NCBI GenBank assembly: GCA_017504065.1
Contig: JAFVRU010000176.1
Span: forward strand, 1 to 48,333
From: Clostridia bacterium
GTDB taxonomy: Bacteria > Bacillota > Clostridia > Christensenellales > Borkfalkiaceae
Length of the DNA stretch: 48,333 nucleotides
Reading direction: 5' to 3'
Program-made: the position numbers and the translations under genes
Notes under the pieces: generated by a model
The model's database searches: none
The model's input: only the letters and a program-made list of their open reading frames with translations
What the model was told of the DNA's origin: nothing
Shown here: piece after piece, positions 8,091 through 17,034 of the stretch
How the letters are laid out: the number at the start of each line of letters is the position of its first letter
Position numbering within the stretch: the stretch's first letter is position 1

Positions 8091-8965
8091 AATTTCGTCT
8101 TTGTCTTCGCCTTTCCGTCCGTTACTTCCGCGAGCCCGTAAAATTGCCCGCCTTGATCGATCGTATACGTGCCGTCAGGGAACTCCGTCCGCACCGCCAT
8201 ACCGTTGAACAGTTTTTTCTCGTCGCTTTCCGATACGCAGAGTTTCGGGAACGGCAACACGCTTTCCGTCGGAATCAGGAAATTTTCTAGCTCCGCAAGC
8301 GACGGATCTTTTTCCAATTCCGCAAACTCGATCGCGTTGTCCAACGTAAATACTACGCTTTTCGTACGGAGCAATTTACTCATCACCGCGTTCGTGCCGA
8401 GCGCCGCAGCGAGATCGCGCGCAATCGAGCGGATATACGTTCCGCCCCCGCAACGGATCTTGAAATTGTAGGCGTTTTCCGTTTCCGCTTCGCCGAGCAA
8501 TTCCACGCTGTCGATTCGCACCGCTTTGGGCTGTAATTCAAACTCCACCCCCGCGCGCGCGAGCTCGTAACCGCGTTTGCCGTTCACGTTTTTCGCGCTG
8601 TATTTCGGCGGCATTTGCAAAACGTCGCCCGTGAGCGACGGCAAAACGGCTTGAATTTCTTGCGCCGTCGGGATTCTCCCGCCGTACGTCAGCTCGCCCG
8701 TGCTATCCAGCGTATCCGAAGCAACGCCAAACGTGAATTCCGCAACGTATTCCTTTTCCTTATTTAAAAAATAGTCGAACAGCCTAGTCGCGTTCCCCAC
8801 GCCGACGGGCAAAACGCCGCTCGCCAACGGGTCGAGCGTACCCATGTGTCCGCAAGGCACGCCCGTCAGCCATTTGAGCTTGTTTACGACCTTCGACGAA
8901 ACCATGCCCGACGGTTTATGGACGTTAAAGAACCCGAGTTTTTGTAGTTTTTCCGTTCGCTTCAC
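8084..8965 (-). CDS. truB: tRNA pseudouridine(55) synthase
   Basis: 293 residues. The catalytic block is GHMGTLDPLASGVL, with nucleophile Asp45, followed by KEYVAEFTFGVASDTLD and RCGGGTYIRSIARDLA. It makes pseudouridine 55 in the tRNA T-loop. The start is GTG at 8965, preceded by AAGGAG with a 6-nt gap, 17 nt after the pheT stop. The C-terminal 80 residues correspond to the short PUA-like tail of the Bacillota form. Confidence 0.96.
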   Translation of the reverse strand: MKRTEKLQKLGFFNVHKPSGMVSSKVVNKLKWLTGVPCGHMGTLDPLASGVLPVGVGNATRLFDYFLNKEKEYVAEFTFGVASDTLDSTGELTYGGRIPTAQEIQAVLPSLTGDVLQMPPKYSAKNVNGKRGYELARAGVEFELQPKAVRIDSVELLGEAETENAYNFKIRCGGGTYIRSIARDLAAALGTNAVMSKLLRTKSVVFTLDNAIEFAELEKDPSLAELENFLIPTESVLPFPKLCVSESDEKKLFNGMAVRTEFPDGTYTIDQGGQFYGLAEVTDGKAKTKTKLC

Positions 8966-8982
8966 TTCCAGCTCCTTACCAA

Positions 8983-11418
8983 TCAGCGGAGTTCCACGCC
9001 GAGCTTGAATTTGAGATTGCCCAAAATCTTCTTCACGAACCCGTCCAACGTTTCGGGCGTGAACGCCTTTTCTGCTTGCATATCGGGCGTAAACGTCAAC
9101 GTGAACGCCATACTCTTCTTACCTTCGGGTACTTGACCGCCGCGGTATACGTCAAACAAACGAGCCTTGGTTACGTACTTGCAGGAATGCAACAACACGT
9201 TCTCGATTTCCGCGCACGTGAGTTTCTCGTCGGCAAGCAACGCAAGGTCGCGCTCCACCGCGGGGAATTTCGGTAAGTTGGTATACCGCACTCCGTCGTC
9301 CTTTTGCAGCAATATTTCCAAATCCAACTCGCCAAGGTAAACCTTTTTGTCCAAACCGAGCGCAAGCGCGATCGCGGGATCGAGTTCACCAAACGCGCCG
9401 ATTACTTGATCGTCAAGCAAAACGTTCGCCGAAACGCCGGGGTGTAAATAGGATTTTTCCGCGCGCTCCAACCCGAACGTTACGTGGAAGTTTTCCGCGA
9501 CGCGTTCCACCGCGCCTTTCATATCGAAGAAATCGTTGTCGCCACCCCAAATCCCCAACACCAAACGCTTGCGTTCTTCGGGCTGCGCGTTCACGTCCGT
9601 CGGATTCGGGAAATACACGTTCGCAATTTCAAACTCTCTACCCACGTCGTTGCCGCGGCGGATATTCCGTACCGCGTTTTGCAGCATTGACGGAGCAAGG
9701 AAGGTACGCATCACCGATAATTCTTCGCTGATCGGATTGAGTATCTTCACCGCATTGCGTTCCGCCGCGTCGTCCGCAAGCTTCATCAAATCGAAGTCTT
9801 TCGGGGAATAGAACGAGTAGTTATACGCTTCGGAAAAACCTTGTACGCGCAACACATTCTTCAAATGCAGCTCGCGTTTTTGTTCGTCGGTAAGCCCGCC
9901 GCCCGTTACGCTTGCGCTATCCAAAAACGTCGGCGTAATATGCTCGTAACCGTACATACGAATAATTTCTTCCGCCAAATCGGGATACCCGTCCACGTCG
10001 TCGCGATATCCGGGGATTTCCACCGTCAACGTATCGCCGTCGATTTGCGGTTTGAATTCCAACCGCGTCAAAATCGCTTGAATTTCCACGTTCGGAACTT
10101 CGATCCCGAGCAACGCGTTGATCTTGGAAATGCTCGCCGTCATCATTCTCGGCGCAAGCGAAACCGCGCAAACGTCTTGGCAAAGCTCGGTTACTCTGCC
10201 GCAGCCGAGTTCTTCCATCAGGTGCAACGCGCGCGCCATACCCAAAGCGTTGGTGTACGCGTCCACGCCCTTTTCAAAGCGCGACGATGAATCGGACGAT
10301 TGCCCCAAAGCCCGCGACGTCTTCCGAACGTTATCCCGCGCGAATTTTGCCGATTCAAAGAACACGTTTTTCGTCGTGGATTTGATTTCGCTATTTAAGC
10401 CGCCCATAATCCCCGCAAGCGCAACAGGCTTCTTGCCGTCGCAAATCACGAGATTTTCCGTAGTCAGCGTGAATTCTTTTTCGTCGAGCGTAACGATCTT
10501 TTCCCCGTTTTCCGCGCGACGGACGACGATTTTCCGATCGCCGAGATCGTCCGCGTCGAACGCGTGCATCGGTTGTCCCATTTCCAATAAAACGAAGTTG
10601 GTGATATCGACGATGGGCGAAATCGAACGAATCCCCGAAATCGCCAAACGTTTCCGCATCCAAGCGGGCGTTTCCCCGCCCGTTATATTTTCGACGTAAT
10701 GCCCCACGTACCGCGGACAAAGATCGGGCGCAAGCACTTCCACCGCCACGGGCGCAGCCGTCGTTTTATGCGCGGTGTACGAAACGTCGGGTTGTTTCAA
10801 CGGCTTATGCAAAACCGCCGCTACTTCGCGCGCGATCCCGAAAATACATTGACAGTCGGGACGGTTCGCCGTAATCGAAATATCAAAAATCCAATCGTCC
10901 AACCCAACGATTTTGCGGATATCTTCCCCGACAGGCGCACTCTTATCCAAATCCAACAGCCCGTCCACTTCCGCTCCTGGATAGAAATCGTCGTTGATTC
11001 CGAGTTCTTCACCCGAGCAAAGCATACCGAACGATTCCACGCCGCGGAGTTTGCCTTTCTTAATTTTCTTGACCGCGTCGGGGTTTTTCGCCAACACGTC
11101 GGGGTTGCTTTCCACGACCGTGGAATTGTCGAGCGCACAGGGCGTTTTCATTCCCACGTATACGTTGGACGCACCCGTTACGATCTGTATTTCTCTGCCG
11201 TAGGCTTCGCCGCAATCCACGACGCAAATTTGCATGTGATCGCTATCGGGGTGCGGCGTTAACGCCTTGACTTCCCCAACGACAACCCGATCGATCTTGC
11301 TCCCGAGATAGGAGAGTTCTTCCACTTCAAACCCGCAAGAAAAGAGCTTGTTTGCCAATTCTTCCGCGGAAACGTCTATATCTACGTAATCTTTTAACCA
11401 ACTTAAAGGCGCTTTCAT
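8983..11418 (-). CDS. pheT: Phenylalanyl-tRNA synthetase beta subunit
   Basis: 811 residues, full length. Domains in order are an N-terminal region with the EMAP-like tRNA-binding fold (about 40-150), the B3/B4 editing module (about 210-390, with NRPDC and the MGQPMHAFD block), B5 (about 405-475), the catalytic-like core, and the C-terminal ferredoxin-like anticodon-binding domain (about 715-811, PKFPAVERDLAL). It pairs with PheS as an alpha2beta2 enzyme charging tRNA-Phe. AAGGAG lies 9 nt before the ATG, and the gene follows pheS by 19 nt. Confidence 0.97.
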   Translation of the reverse strand: MKAPLSWLKDYVDIDVSAEELANKLFSCGFEVEELSYLGSKIDRVVVGEVKALTPHPDSDHMQICVVDCGEAYGREIQIVTGASNVYVGMKTPCALDNSTVVESNPDVLAKNPDAVKKIKKGKLRGVESFGMLCSGEELGINDDFYPGAEVDGLLDLDKSAPVGEDIRKIVGLDDWIFDISITANRPDCQCIFGIAREVAAVLHKPLKQPDVSYTAHKTTAAPVAVEVLAPDLCPRYVGHYVENITGGETPAWMRKRLAISGIRSISPIVDITNFVLLEMGQPMHAFDADDLGDRKIVVRRAENGEKIVTLDEKEFTLTTENLVICDGKKPVALAGIMGGLNSEIKSTTKNVFFESAKFARDNVRKTSRALGQSSDSSSRFEKGVDAYTNALGMARALHLMEELGCGRVTELCQDVCAVSLAPRMMTASISKINALLGIEVPNVEIQAILTRLEFKPQIDGDTLTVEIPGYRDDVDGYPDLAEEIIRMYGYEHITPTFLDSASVTGGGLTDEQKRELHLKNVLRVQGFSEAYNYSFYSPKDFDLMKLADDAAERNAVKILNPISEELSVMRTFLAPSMLQNAVRNIRRGNDVGREFEIANVYFPNPTDVNAQPEERKRLVLGIWGGDNDFFDMKGAVERVAENFHVTFGLERAEKSYLHPGVSANVLLDDQVIGAFGELDPAIALALGLDKKVYLGELDLEILLQKDDGVRYTNLPKFPAVERDLALLADEKLTCAEIENVLLHSCKYVTKARLFDVYRGGQVPEGKKSMAFTLTFTPDMQAEKAFTPETLDGFVKKILGNLKFKLGVELR

Positions 11419-11437
11419 TTTTCTTCTCTCCTTGTCC

Positions 11438-12451
11438 TTAATTTTCGAATTGTTTCAAGAACCGAACGTCGTTTTCAAACAACGTTTTGATATTGTTGAT
11501 ACCGTATTTCAGCATCGCGATCCGTTCAATCCCCATACCGAACGCAAAGCCCGTGTACTTATCGGGATCTACGCCGCAGTTCTCCAACACGCGACGGTTG
11601 ACCATACCCGCGCCGAGCACTTCAATCCAACCCGTACCCTTACACAACCGACAGCCCTTGCCGCCGCATTCCGAACAGCTTAAATCGACTTCGACGCTCG
11701 GTTCGGTGAACGGGAAATAGGACGGGCGCAAACGCACTTTCGTAGACGACGTAAACATCTTCCGCGCGAATTCCGCCAGCATGCCTTGCAAATCGCAAAG
11801 CGTAATCCCTTTATCGACGACCAAACCTTCCATTTGATGGAACATCGGGGAGTGCGTCGCGTCGTCGTCGGAACGGAACACTCGTCCCGGCGAAAGGATC
11901 TTGATCGGGGGCGCTTCCTTTTCCATTACGCGGATTTGCCCAGCCGAAGTTTGCGTACGGAGCAACAAATTCTCCGCCAAATAGAACGTGTCTTGCATAT
12001 CCCGAGCGGGGTGGTCTTTGGGGGTATTGAGCGCCGTGAAATTGTAATAATCCGTTTCAATTTCAGGTCCTTCGAATACTTTGAATCCCATGCCCGCGAA
12101 AATATCGATGAGCTCGTTTTTGACAAGCGTGATCGGGTGCAACGCGCCCGCCGTATACGTTTTCCCGGGCATTGTAATATCGATACGTTCCTTGGCGTAT
12201 TTTTCTTCCATTTCCATTTGTCGAACCACAACCGCGCGCGCTTCGAATTTTTCTTCCATCGAGTTTTTGAACTCGTTGACGATCTTGCCGAACGTCGGGC
12301 GTTCTTCCTTGGGCAAATCTTTCATACCGCTCATAATCCCTTTGAGCTCGGTTTGGAATTTCACCTTTAATTCGTACAGCGCCCGACCCGTGGACGCTTG
12401 CTCCATCGCGGCTTCGATCGCCGCGCGTAAGCTTTCGATTTTTGCTTGCAT
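11438..12451 (-). CDS. pheS: Phenylalanyl-tRNA synthetase alpha subunit
   Basis: 337 residues. An N-terminal coiled-coil (1-90) is followed by the class II core, with HPITLV, the TDYYNFTALN region, FRSDDDATHSPMFHQMEG (motif 2) and the C-terminal GFAFGMGIERIAMLKYG (motif 3). The ATG at 12451 is chosen because GGAGG lies 7 nt upstream and MQAKIESLR is the expected start; a longer reading would run into the T-box leader. Expression should be controlled by uncharged tRNA-Phe through the leader immediately upstream. Confidence 0.97.
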   Translation of the reverse strand: MQAKIESLRAAIEAAMEQASTGRALYELKVKFQTELKGIMSGMKDLPKEERPTFGKIVNEFKNSMEEKFEARAVVVRQMEMEEKYAKERIDITMPGKTYTAGALHPITLVKNELIDIFAGMGFKVFEGPEIETDYYNFTALNTPKDHPARDMQDTFYLAENLLLRTQTSAGQIRVMEKEAPPIKILSPGRVFRSDDDATHSPMFHQMEGLVVDKGITLCDLQGMLAEFARKMFTSSTKVRLRPSYFPFTEPSVEVDLSCSECGGKGCRLCKGTGWIEVLGAGMVNRRVLENCGVDPDKYTGFAFGMGIERIAMLKYGINNIKTLFENDVRFLKQFEN

Positions 12452-12478
12452 AACTACCTCCGAAGATTGATTTGTTTG

Positions 12479-12755
12479 ATATAGAAAACGCCCTGCGTGT
12501 TTCCGCTCGGAAACACGCAGGGCGAATATTACCGCTGTACCACCTGCATTCACGCAGGGTTTACTCCCCGCGCCTTATTCGCGTATAACGCCACGCCCGC
12601 GGTCTTCCCTACGGCTTTCGCTTTCAAAAAGACAGCTCCCAAGTGAAATGGCAATTTTTCCTTTCCTACCCGCCTTTCAGCCTTGGACGGACTCTCTTTG
12701 AAGAAAGCTTTGAAAAACGCCTGCTTGTTCTTCGCTTTTCGTATTCTATTTTCTT
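12479..12755 (-). promoter_or_regulatory. T-box leader specific for tRNA-Phe, controlling pheST-truB-ribF
   Basis: On the minus strand the leader contains the Stem I specifier region ATTTCACTTGGGAGC with Phe codon UUC at 12647-12645, then the T-box GCAGGTGGTACAGCGG (about 12547-12532). Its UGGU bulge fits the ACCA end of a tRNA with discriminator A. CGCCCTGC follows and can pair either with the T-box (antiterminator) or with the downstream arm (terminator at 12489-12524). Uncharged tRNA-Phe should favour read-through into pheS. The class assignment rests on these consensus elements; the transcript start is estimated from the promoter. Confidence 0.93.
12489..12524 (-). terminator. T-box-controlled terminator upstream of pheS
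   Basis: Perfect 16-bp stem (CGCCCTGCGTGTTTCC and its complement) with a 4-nt loop, followed by TTTTCTATAT on the minus strand. Its 5' arm is shared with the antiterminator. Confidence 0.92.
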
Positions 12756-12761
12756 TTTTTC

Positions 12762-12790
12762 ATTATATCCGTTTTTGCAAAAAAAGTCAA
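12762..12790 (-). promoter_or_regulatory. Promoter of the pheST operon
   Basis: TTGACT (12790-12785), 17-bp spacer, TATAAT (12767-12762). It sits just beyond the mscL stop codon and gives a leader of about 300 nt. Confidence 0.88.
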
Positions 12791-12810
12791 ACGATTTCTT
12801 CTATCTTGCC

Positions 12811-13458
12811 TTATTTGTTTTTCAATAAATCACGGATTTCTTCCAAAAGCCGCGTATTTGCCGTCGCCTTGGCTTCTTCTTCCGCTTTGGCTTTTGCTTC
12901 CGCTTCCGCAGCAAGTCGCATTTCTTCTTCCTTCTTGGCTTTCGCTTCCGCCTTTCTTTCTTCCACAATCGCCATCGCTTCCTTTTTCGAAACCTTCAGC
13001 TCCCGACGGATTTTATACGCTTCCTTTTTATCGTCGAGATCCCAGCCTTCGACCATCTTTTCTTGCGCCGCGTTAATGCGGTTAATCGTCCTTACGATTA
13101 AGAACAACACGAATGCGATCAACAGGAAGTTGATAATCGCGCTGATAAACGAGCCCCAATCGATATAGATCGAGTTCGCAAGATCGAGTTCTTTAATCAC
13201 CACGCCGTTGGAATCGACCGTTTCCGTATAGGACGCCGAAAGCATCGTAATTGCGCCGCTAAACCCGTCTTTTCCGAGAATAAACGCCAACAACCAATTG
13301 ATCAGCGGGCGAAGAATGAAATTCCCCATTCCGTTGACGATCGCGGTGAACGCGCCGCCAACGATAACGCCGACTGCCATGTCCAACACGTTGCCGCGCG
13401 TGATGAACGTTTTAAATTCGCCGAAAAACTTCTTAATACCACGTATTTTCTTTTCCAT
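12811..13458 (-). CDS. mscL: Large-conductance mechanosensitive channel with extended C-terminal helix
   Basis: 215 residues, against roughly 130-150 for the family. It opens under membrane tension to release solutes during osmotic down-shock. The N-terminal helix and TM1 (FKTFITRGNVLDMAVGVIVG onward, to about residue 55) and TM2 (about 98-125) are standard. The cytoplasmic end keeps the family's LLEEIRDLL terminus, but about 60 extra residues rich in Ala, Glu and Lys (about 135-200) separate it from TM2 and look like a long helix or coiled coil. The channel's helical bundle would be much extended. AAGGAG lies 7 nt before the ATG. Confidence 0.95.
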   Translation of the reverse strand: MEKKIRGIKKFFGEFKTFITRGNVLDMAVGVIVGGAFTAIVNGMGNFILRPLINWLLAFILGKDGFSGAITMLSASYTETVDSNGVVIKELDLANSIYIDWGSFISAIINFLLIAFVLFLIVRTINRINAAQEKMVEGWDLDDKKEAYKIRRELKVSKKEAMAIVEERKAEAKAKKEEEMRLAAEAEAKAKAEEEAKATANTRLLEEIRDLLKNK

Positions 13459-13502
13459 AATGTTCTCCTTTCGCGCAAAAGCGCGCGTTTCATACGTGTT
13501 CT

Positions 13503-13532
13503 ATTATATCGTATTTCGTCGAACTTTGTCAA
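13503..13532 (-). promoter_or_regulatory. Promoter of mscL
   Basis: TTGACA (13532-13527), 18-bp spacer, TATAAT (13508-13503). The short leader contains a CGCGC-TTTT-GCGCG hairpin directly before the AAGGAG site, which might affect translation. Confidence 0.8.
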
Positions 13533-13548
13533 CTAATTGTATATGCAA

Positions 13549-13577
13549 AAACCGAAGAAAGGTCGTTTCTTCGGTTT
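13549..13577 (-). terminator. Terminator of the alpha-galactosidase gene
   Basis: Perfect 12-bp stem AAACCGAAGAAA/TTTCTTCGGTTT with a 5-nt loop; the minus strand continues TTTTTGC. It lies 37 nt beyond the stop codon. Confidence 0.85.
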
Positions 13578-13614
13578 GTAAAATTTGCTTGTTTTTTGCT
13601 GATTTTTTTTGTTT

Positions 13615-15807
13615 TCAATTCTTTTTCGCGCGTTGTACCGCTTTTTTGAAAATTAAACACCGCGTAAACATACCGTTTGCCATGCGTTCGGGCGCAACGT
13701 CGCCGAGCAAATCCACGGGAATTTCGCCGTTGATAAGCGTTTCCCCGCTGACGGTGAATTTTTGCGGTTCGTCTGCGTAATTGCTCTGTTTGCGATAGCT
13801 TACTTCGTACATGGTAGCCGCGTCCAGCCCTTTAAACGCAATCGCAAACCGTTTTCTCGACACCTTGAAGTTTTCCAAAATCACCGTAGCGACGGCTTGT
13901 GTTTTACTCGCGTTGACGTACATAAAGCCGCCCAACTCCGCATTGGGGTCTTCCCCTAAATTCCCGAGCCGATACAAATCCCCGAATTGGAACGTTTTGC
14001 GGTATTTTTTAAAAAACTCGATCTGCGCTTTGACCGTTTCCCGCTCGGTTTCCGATAATTTGGAAAGGTCCATTTCGTAGCCGAACCCGCCGCAAGCCGA
14101 AACGTTGAACCGCGTTTCCAACGCCGCCGCATTCCCCGTTTGGTGATTGGGCGAAGCGGAAACGTGGCAGGAAATCGCGCTCGCGGGATAGCCGTACGAC
14201 GTGCCGCGCTGAATGTTTACCCGACATCTCGCGTCGGTGTTGTCCGAAGCCCAAATTTGCGGCATATAGCACAAAACCCCCAAATCGAACCGACCGCCGC
14301 CCGCAGCGCAGCCTTCGAACAAGACGGACGGAAACCGTTCCGTCAATTTCGACATAACGGTATACAATCCCTTGACGTATTCATGGAAATATTCCCCGCC
14401 GAAAAATTCTTTGGAGAAACAGTCCGTCATCGTGCGGTTGAAATCCCATTTCACGTACGCGGCTTTGGTTTCCGCGATCACGGCGGAAATTACCCGTACC
14501 AAATATTTTTGCACGTTTGAATCGGCAAGGTTGAGCATGAGTTGGTTGCGGATACGGAACGGCTCACGCCCGGGAATTTTCATCGCGTATTCGGGATGTT
14601 TTCTATACAACTCGCTGTCTTCCGAGATCATTTCGGGTTCTACCCAGATCCCGAATTTCAAACCGCGCTCCCGTACGGATTCCGCCAAAGCGGCAATCCC
14701 GCCCGTTTTTTTCTCGTAGTCGAACCAATCCCCGAGCGACGAATTGTCTTCGTCCCGATGTCCGAACCAGCCGTCGTCCAAAACGAACATTTCGACACCG
14801 AGCTCCGCTGCGGTATCGGCGATTTGTAAAATTTTCTCGCGGTTAAAATCAAAATACGTCGCTTCCCAATTATTGATCAGGATCGGACGTTCCTTTTCCT
14901 GCCATTTTTCGCGAATAATATGCTTCCCTACAAACCGTTGCATAGCAAGACTCGCTGCATCAACGCTCGGCGCGTAACACATCACCGCTTCCGGCGAACA
15001 AAAACTCTCCCCATAGCCGAGTTTTTTATCGAACATAAAGTCGTTCATGCCCACCATAACGCGCGTTTTGCCCGTGATGATCTTTTCCGCACTCTCTTTA
15101 TGATTGCCCGAGTACACGAGATTGAACGCGTACACGCTACCCGCTTTTTGCAGCATCACGAACGGATTCGCCGCGTGGGAGCTCGACCCGATACGGCTCT
15201 CGTTGACTAACACCGCCCCGCCCGTAACCGGCGTGGAGATCTTGTTTCGCTCGTTCGCCCATTCGCCGCGGAAAGTCGTAAACTCAAACCCGCCGCCCCA
15301 AACTTCCAACTGCAAGGACGGTAAATTTTTGACGTGTACGTCTTTTTTCCCGCCGTTATACAGCCGCGACGACACCGCGATCACGTCGCTATCTTCGAAT
15401 ACCGTGTAGTATAAAAACAGCTTGACTTTCGTCGGCTCGTCCACAAACTCCAAACAAAGCGTTTTACTCGATTTCTTCTCGCCTGCGCAAGCATACGACG
15501 ACGGCAACGGCGCAAGATCGGGCTTTTCCGTAATTTTTGCGCGCGTGAACACGAACCGCGTCGTATACGACCCGTCCGAAAATTGACACGCCACGCCCGA
15601 GCGGTGGCTCTCCCCTTCCCCAAACGAAGAAACTAGTTTAAGTTGCACGTTCTCGTATTCCCGTAGCGAGCGAAAAATTTCGTAATCCCCGCCGACGGAT
15701 AACCGTTTGCCGTAATATAAATATTCCGCGCTTTTCTCGTTCAATCCGATCAAAAGCGTCGTATTCGGGGTATCGAGCTTATAAATTTTGCCCTTGCATC
15801 TGATCAT
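13615..15807 (-). CDS. Alpha-galactosidase, glycoside hydrolase family 36
   Basis: 730 residues with no signal peptide, so probably cytoplasmic. It should release alpha-1,6-linked galactose from raffinose-type oligosaccharides. An N-terminal beta-sandwich (to about 300) precedes the TIM barrel. Barrel motifs are VLDDGWFG, IWVEPEMI, the nucleophile block YVKWDFNR (Asp455) and the acid/base block IWASDNTDA (Asp522), with CAAGGGRFD between them. The ATG at 15807 is chosen because GGAGG lies 5 nt upstream; the longer open frame crosses the promoter. No sugar transporter or regulator is adjacent, so it appears to be a single-gene unit with its own promoter and terminator. Confidence 0.95.
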   Translation of the reverse strand: MIRCKGKIYKLDTPNTTLLIGLNEKSAEYLYYGKRLSVGGDYEIFRSLREYENVQLKLVSSFGEGESHRSGVACQFSDGSYTTRFVFTRAKITEKPDLAPLPSSYACAGEKKSSKTLCLEFVDEPTKVKLFLYYTVFEDSDVIAVSSRLYNGGKKDVHVKNLPSLQLEVWGGGFEFTTFRGEWANERNKISTPVTGGAVLVNESRIGSSSHAANPFVMLQKAGSVYAFNLVYSGNHKESAEKIITGKTRVMVGMNDFMFDKKLGYGESFCSPEAVMCYAPSVDAASLAMQRFVGKHIIREKWQEKERPILINNWEATYFDFNREKILQIADTAAELGVEMFVLDDGWFGHRDEDNSSLGDWFDYEKKTGGIAALAESVRERGLKFGIWVEPEMISEDSELYRKHPEYAMKIPGREPFRIRNQLMLNLADSNVQKYLVRVISAVIAETKAAYVKWDFNRTMTDCFSKEFFGGEYFHEYVKGLYTVMSKLTERFPSVLFEGCAAGGGRFDLGVLCYMPQIWASDNTDARCRVNIQRGTSYGYPASAISCHVSASPNHQTGNAAALETRFNVSACGGFGYEMDLSKLSETERETVKAQIEFFKKYRKTFQFGDLYRLGNLGEDPNAELGGFMYVNASKTQAVATVILENFKVSRKRFAIAFKGLDAATMYEVSYRKQSNYADEPQKFTVSGETLINGEIPVDLLGDVAPERMANGMFTRCLIFKKAVQRAKKN

Positions 15808-15847
15808 AAAAACCTCCGCGGTTTCCCGCAAAATCCATTGTGTTTTT

Positions 15848-15877
15848 ATTATAGCATACAAGCCGCAAAACATGCAA
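15848..15877 (-). promoter_or_regulatory. Promoter of the alpha-galactosidase gene
   Basis: TTGCAT (15877-15872), 18-bp spacer, TATAAT (15853-15848) with an extended -10 (TGCTATAAT). A GCGG-GAAA-CCGC hairpin overlaps the ribosome-site side of the leader. Confidence 0.78.
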
Positions 15878-15896
15878 GTATTTTTCGATATTTTCT

Positions 15897-16121
15897 TTAC
15901 TCCAGCGCCTGTTCTTTTGCGGATTTTTCCATCAAATCCCGCACGAGCGACATATCTTCCGTCGCTTCTTGGCACAGCCGTAAAAGCTCCTGTCGCGTTT
16001 CCTTACGAACGCAACGAGATAAGGCGGTTAAATACTCCCCAATTAAAGCTTTTTCCGTATAAAAAACATCCTTTAAACTGTCGTATTCGTTGAGCGTAAT
16101 CTCTCTTTTTTCCAGCTTCAT
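15897..16121 (-). CDS. Small helical protein of unknown function
   Basis: 74 residues, rich in Leu, Glu and Lys, with no membrane segment; the pattern suggests two amphipathic helices (about 8-38 and 41-70). No family is recognised. The start overlaps the stop of the next small gene upstream as ATGA, so the two are co-translated. The pair lies between nth and the alpha-galactosidase promoter. The overlap and the consistent codon use make a real gene likely. Confidence 0.6.
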   Translation of the reverse strand: MKLEKREITLNEYDSLKDVFYTEKALIGEYLTALSRCVRKETRQELLRLCQEATEDMSLVRDLMEKSAKEQALE

Positions 16122-16342
16122 TCTTCTCCCCCCGATTTTGTTTCCGATTTTCCGAGCGCCAACGCTTCCAATTTCTTCTTGCGTTTGGCATGCCGAGCCG
16201 ACAGTTCTTCCATGGCTTGCGCTATGGCAACTTCGGTCAACAACCGAGAATAGATTTTCGTCTTTTTCTCACCCAAATCTTCCACTTGCGCCAACGCGAA
16301 AAGCCAGCCCTTTTCTTTCTCTTGCACATCGCTTTTTTGCAT
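16118..16342 (-). CDS. Small charged helical protein of unknown function
   Basis: 74 residues, strongly charged, with a probable long helix through about 20-62 (YSRLLTEVAIAQAMEELSARH...) and a Ser/Gly/Glu-rich tail. The ribosome site GGGAGG lies 6 nt before the ATG. It is first of a two-gene set with the helical protein at 15897-16121. nth ends 53 nt beyond its start. No function is assigned; the two products could form a complex because both are helical and coupled. Confidence 0.62.
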   Translation of the reverse strand: MQKSDVQEKEKGWLFALAQVEDLGEKKTKIYSRLLTEVAIAQAMEELSARHAKRKKKLEALALGKSETKSGGEE

Positions 16343-16395
16343 AAAAAACCTCCCGTTTTACCCGCAGTATACGGAAATTCGGAAGGTTTTATACG

Positions 16396-17025
16396 CTATT
16401 TCTTTTTGTAGTAATCGCACAAATCCCGCAAGGTACAACCGTTGCAATCGGGGCGTTGGGAATGACACACCCGCCGCCCGTGGTAAATGAGCCAATGATG
16501 CGCGCTCGACCATTTGTTTTCGGGAATGGCCTTGCACAAACCTGCTTCCACAGCCAGCGGAGTACTCCCCTTCGCCAAGCCCAAGCGGTTGCTCACCCGA
16601 AACACGTGCGTATCCACGGCGATTGCCGCCCCGCCGAACGCGACGGAATACACGACGTTTGCCGTTTTCTTGCCTACCCCCGCAAGCGTCATCAAGCTTT
16701 CGACCGTATTCGGGACTTGCCCGTCAAACCGCTCGAGAATGTCTTTCGAAGCGGAAAGGATATGCTCGGCTTTCATGCGGTAAAAACCGCAGGAGAAAAT
16801 ATACTTTTCCAGCTCCTGTTGCGTAAGCGTAACCATCTGCTCGGGCGTGGAATACTTTTCAAAAAGTTTTTCCGTTACGATATTCACCCGCTCGTCCGTG
16901 CATTGCGCGGATAGAATCACCGCGACAAGCAGCTCGTACGCCGTTCGAAACCGCAGCGCGGGCTTCGCGCCTTGGTATAATCTTTCCAATTCGGCAAGCG
17001 CCTTTTCTTTGTCCGTCTTTTTCAT
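16396..17025 (-). CDS. nth: Endonuclease III
   Basis: 209 residues, typical length. This DNA glycosylase/AP lyase removes oxidised pyrimidines. The helix-hairpin-helix block is LAGVGKKTANVV with catalytic Lys120, the catalytic aspartate is Asp138 (AIAVDTHVFRVSNRLG), and the C-terminal 4Fe-4S cluster ligands are Cys187-x6-Cys194-x2-Cys197-x5-Cys203. It has its own promoter very close to the ATG, with only AGTAGGCT between as a weak ribosome site. Confidence 0.97.
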   Translation of the reverse strand: MKKTDKEKALAELERLYQGAKPALRFRTAYELLVAVILSAQCTDERVNIVTEKLFEKYSTPEQMVTLTQQELEKYIFSCGFYRMKAEHILSASKDILERFDGQVPNTVESLMTLAGVGKKTANVVYSVAFGGAAIAVDTHVFRVSNRLGLAKGSTPLAVEAGLCKAIPENKWSSAHHWLIYHGRRVCHSQRPDCNGCTLRDLCDYYKKK

Positions 17026-17034
17026 AGCCTACTT

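Noticed and set aside
10118..11262. Plus-strand open frames opposite pheT
   Set aside because: Same reasoning: antisense to a well-conserved gene, with no motifs or initiation signals.
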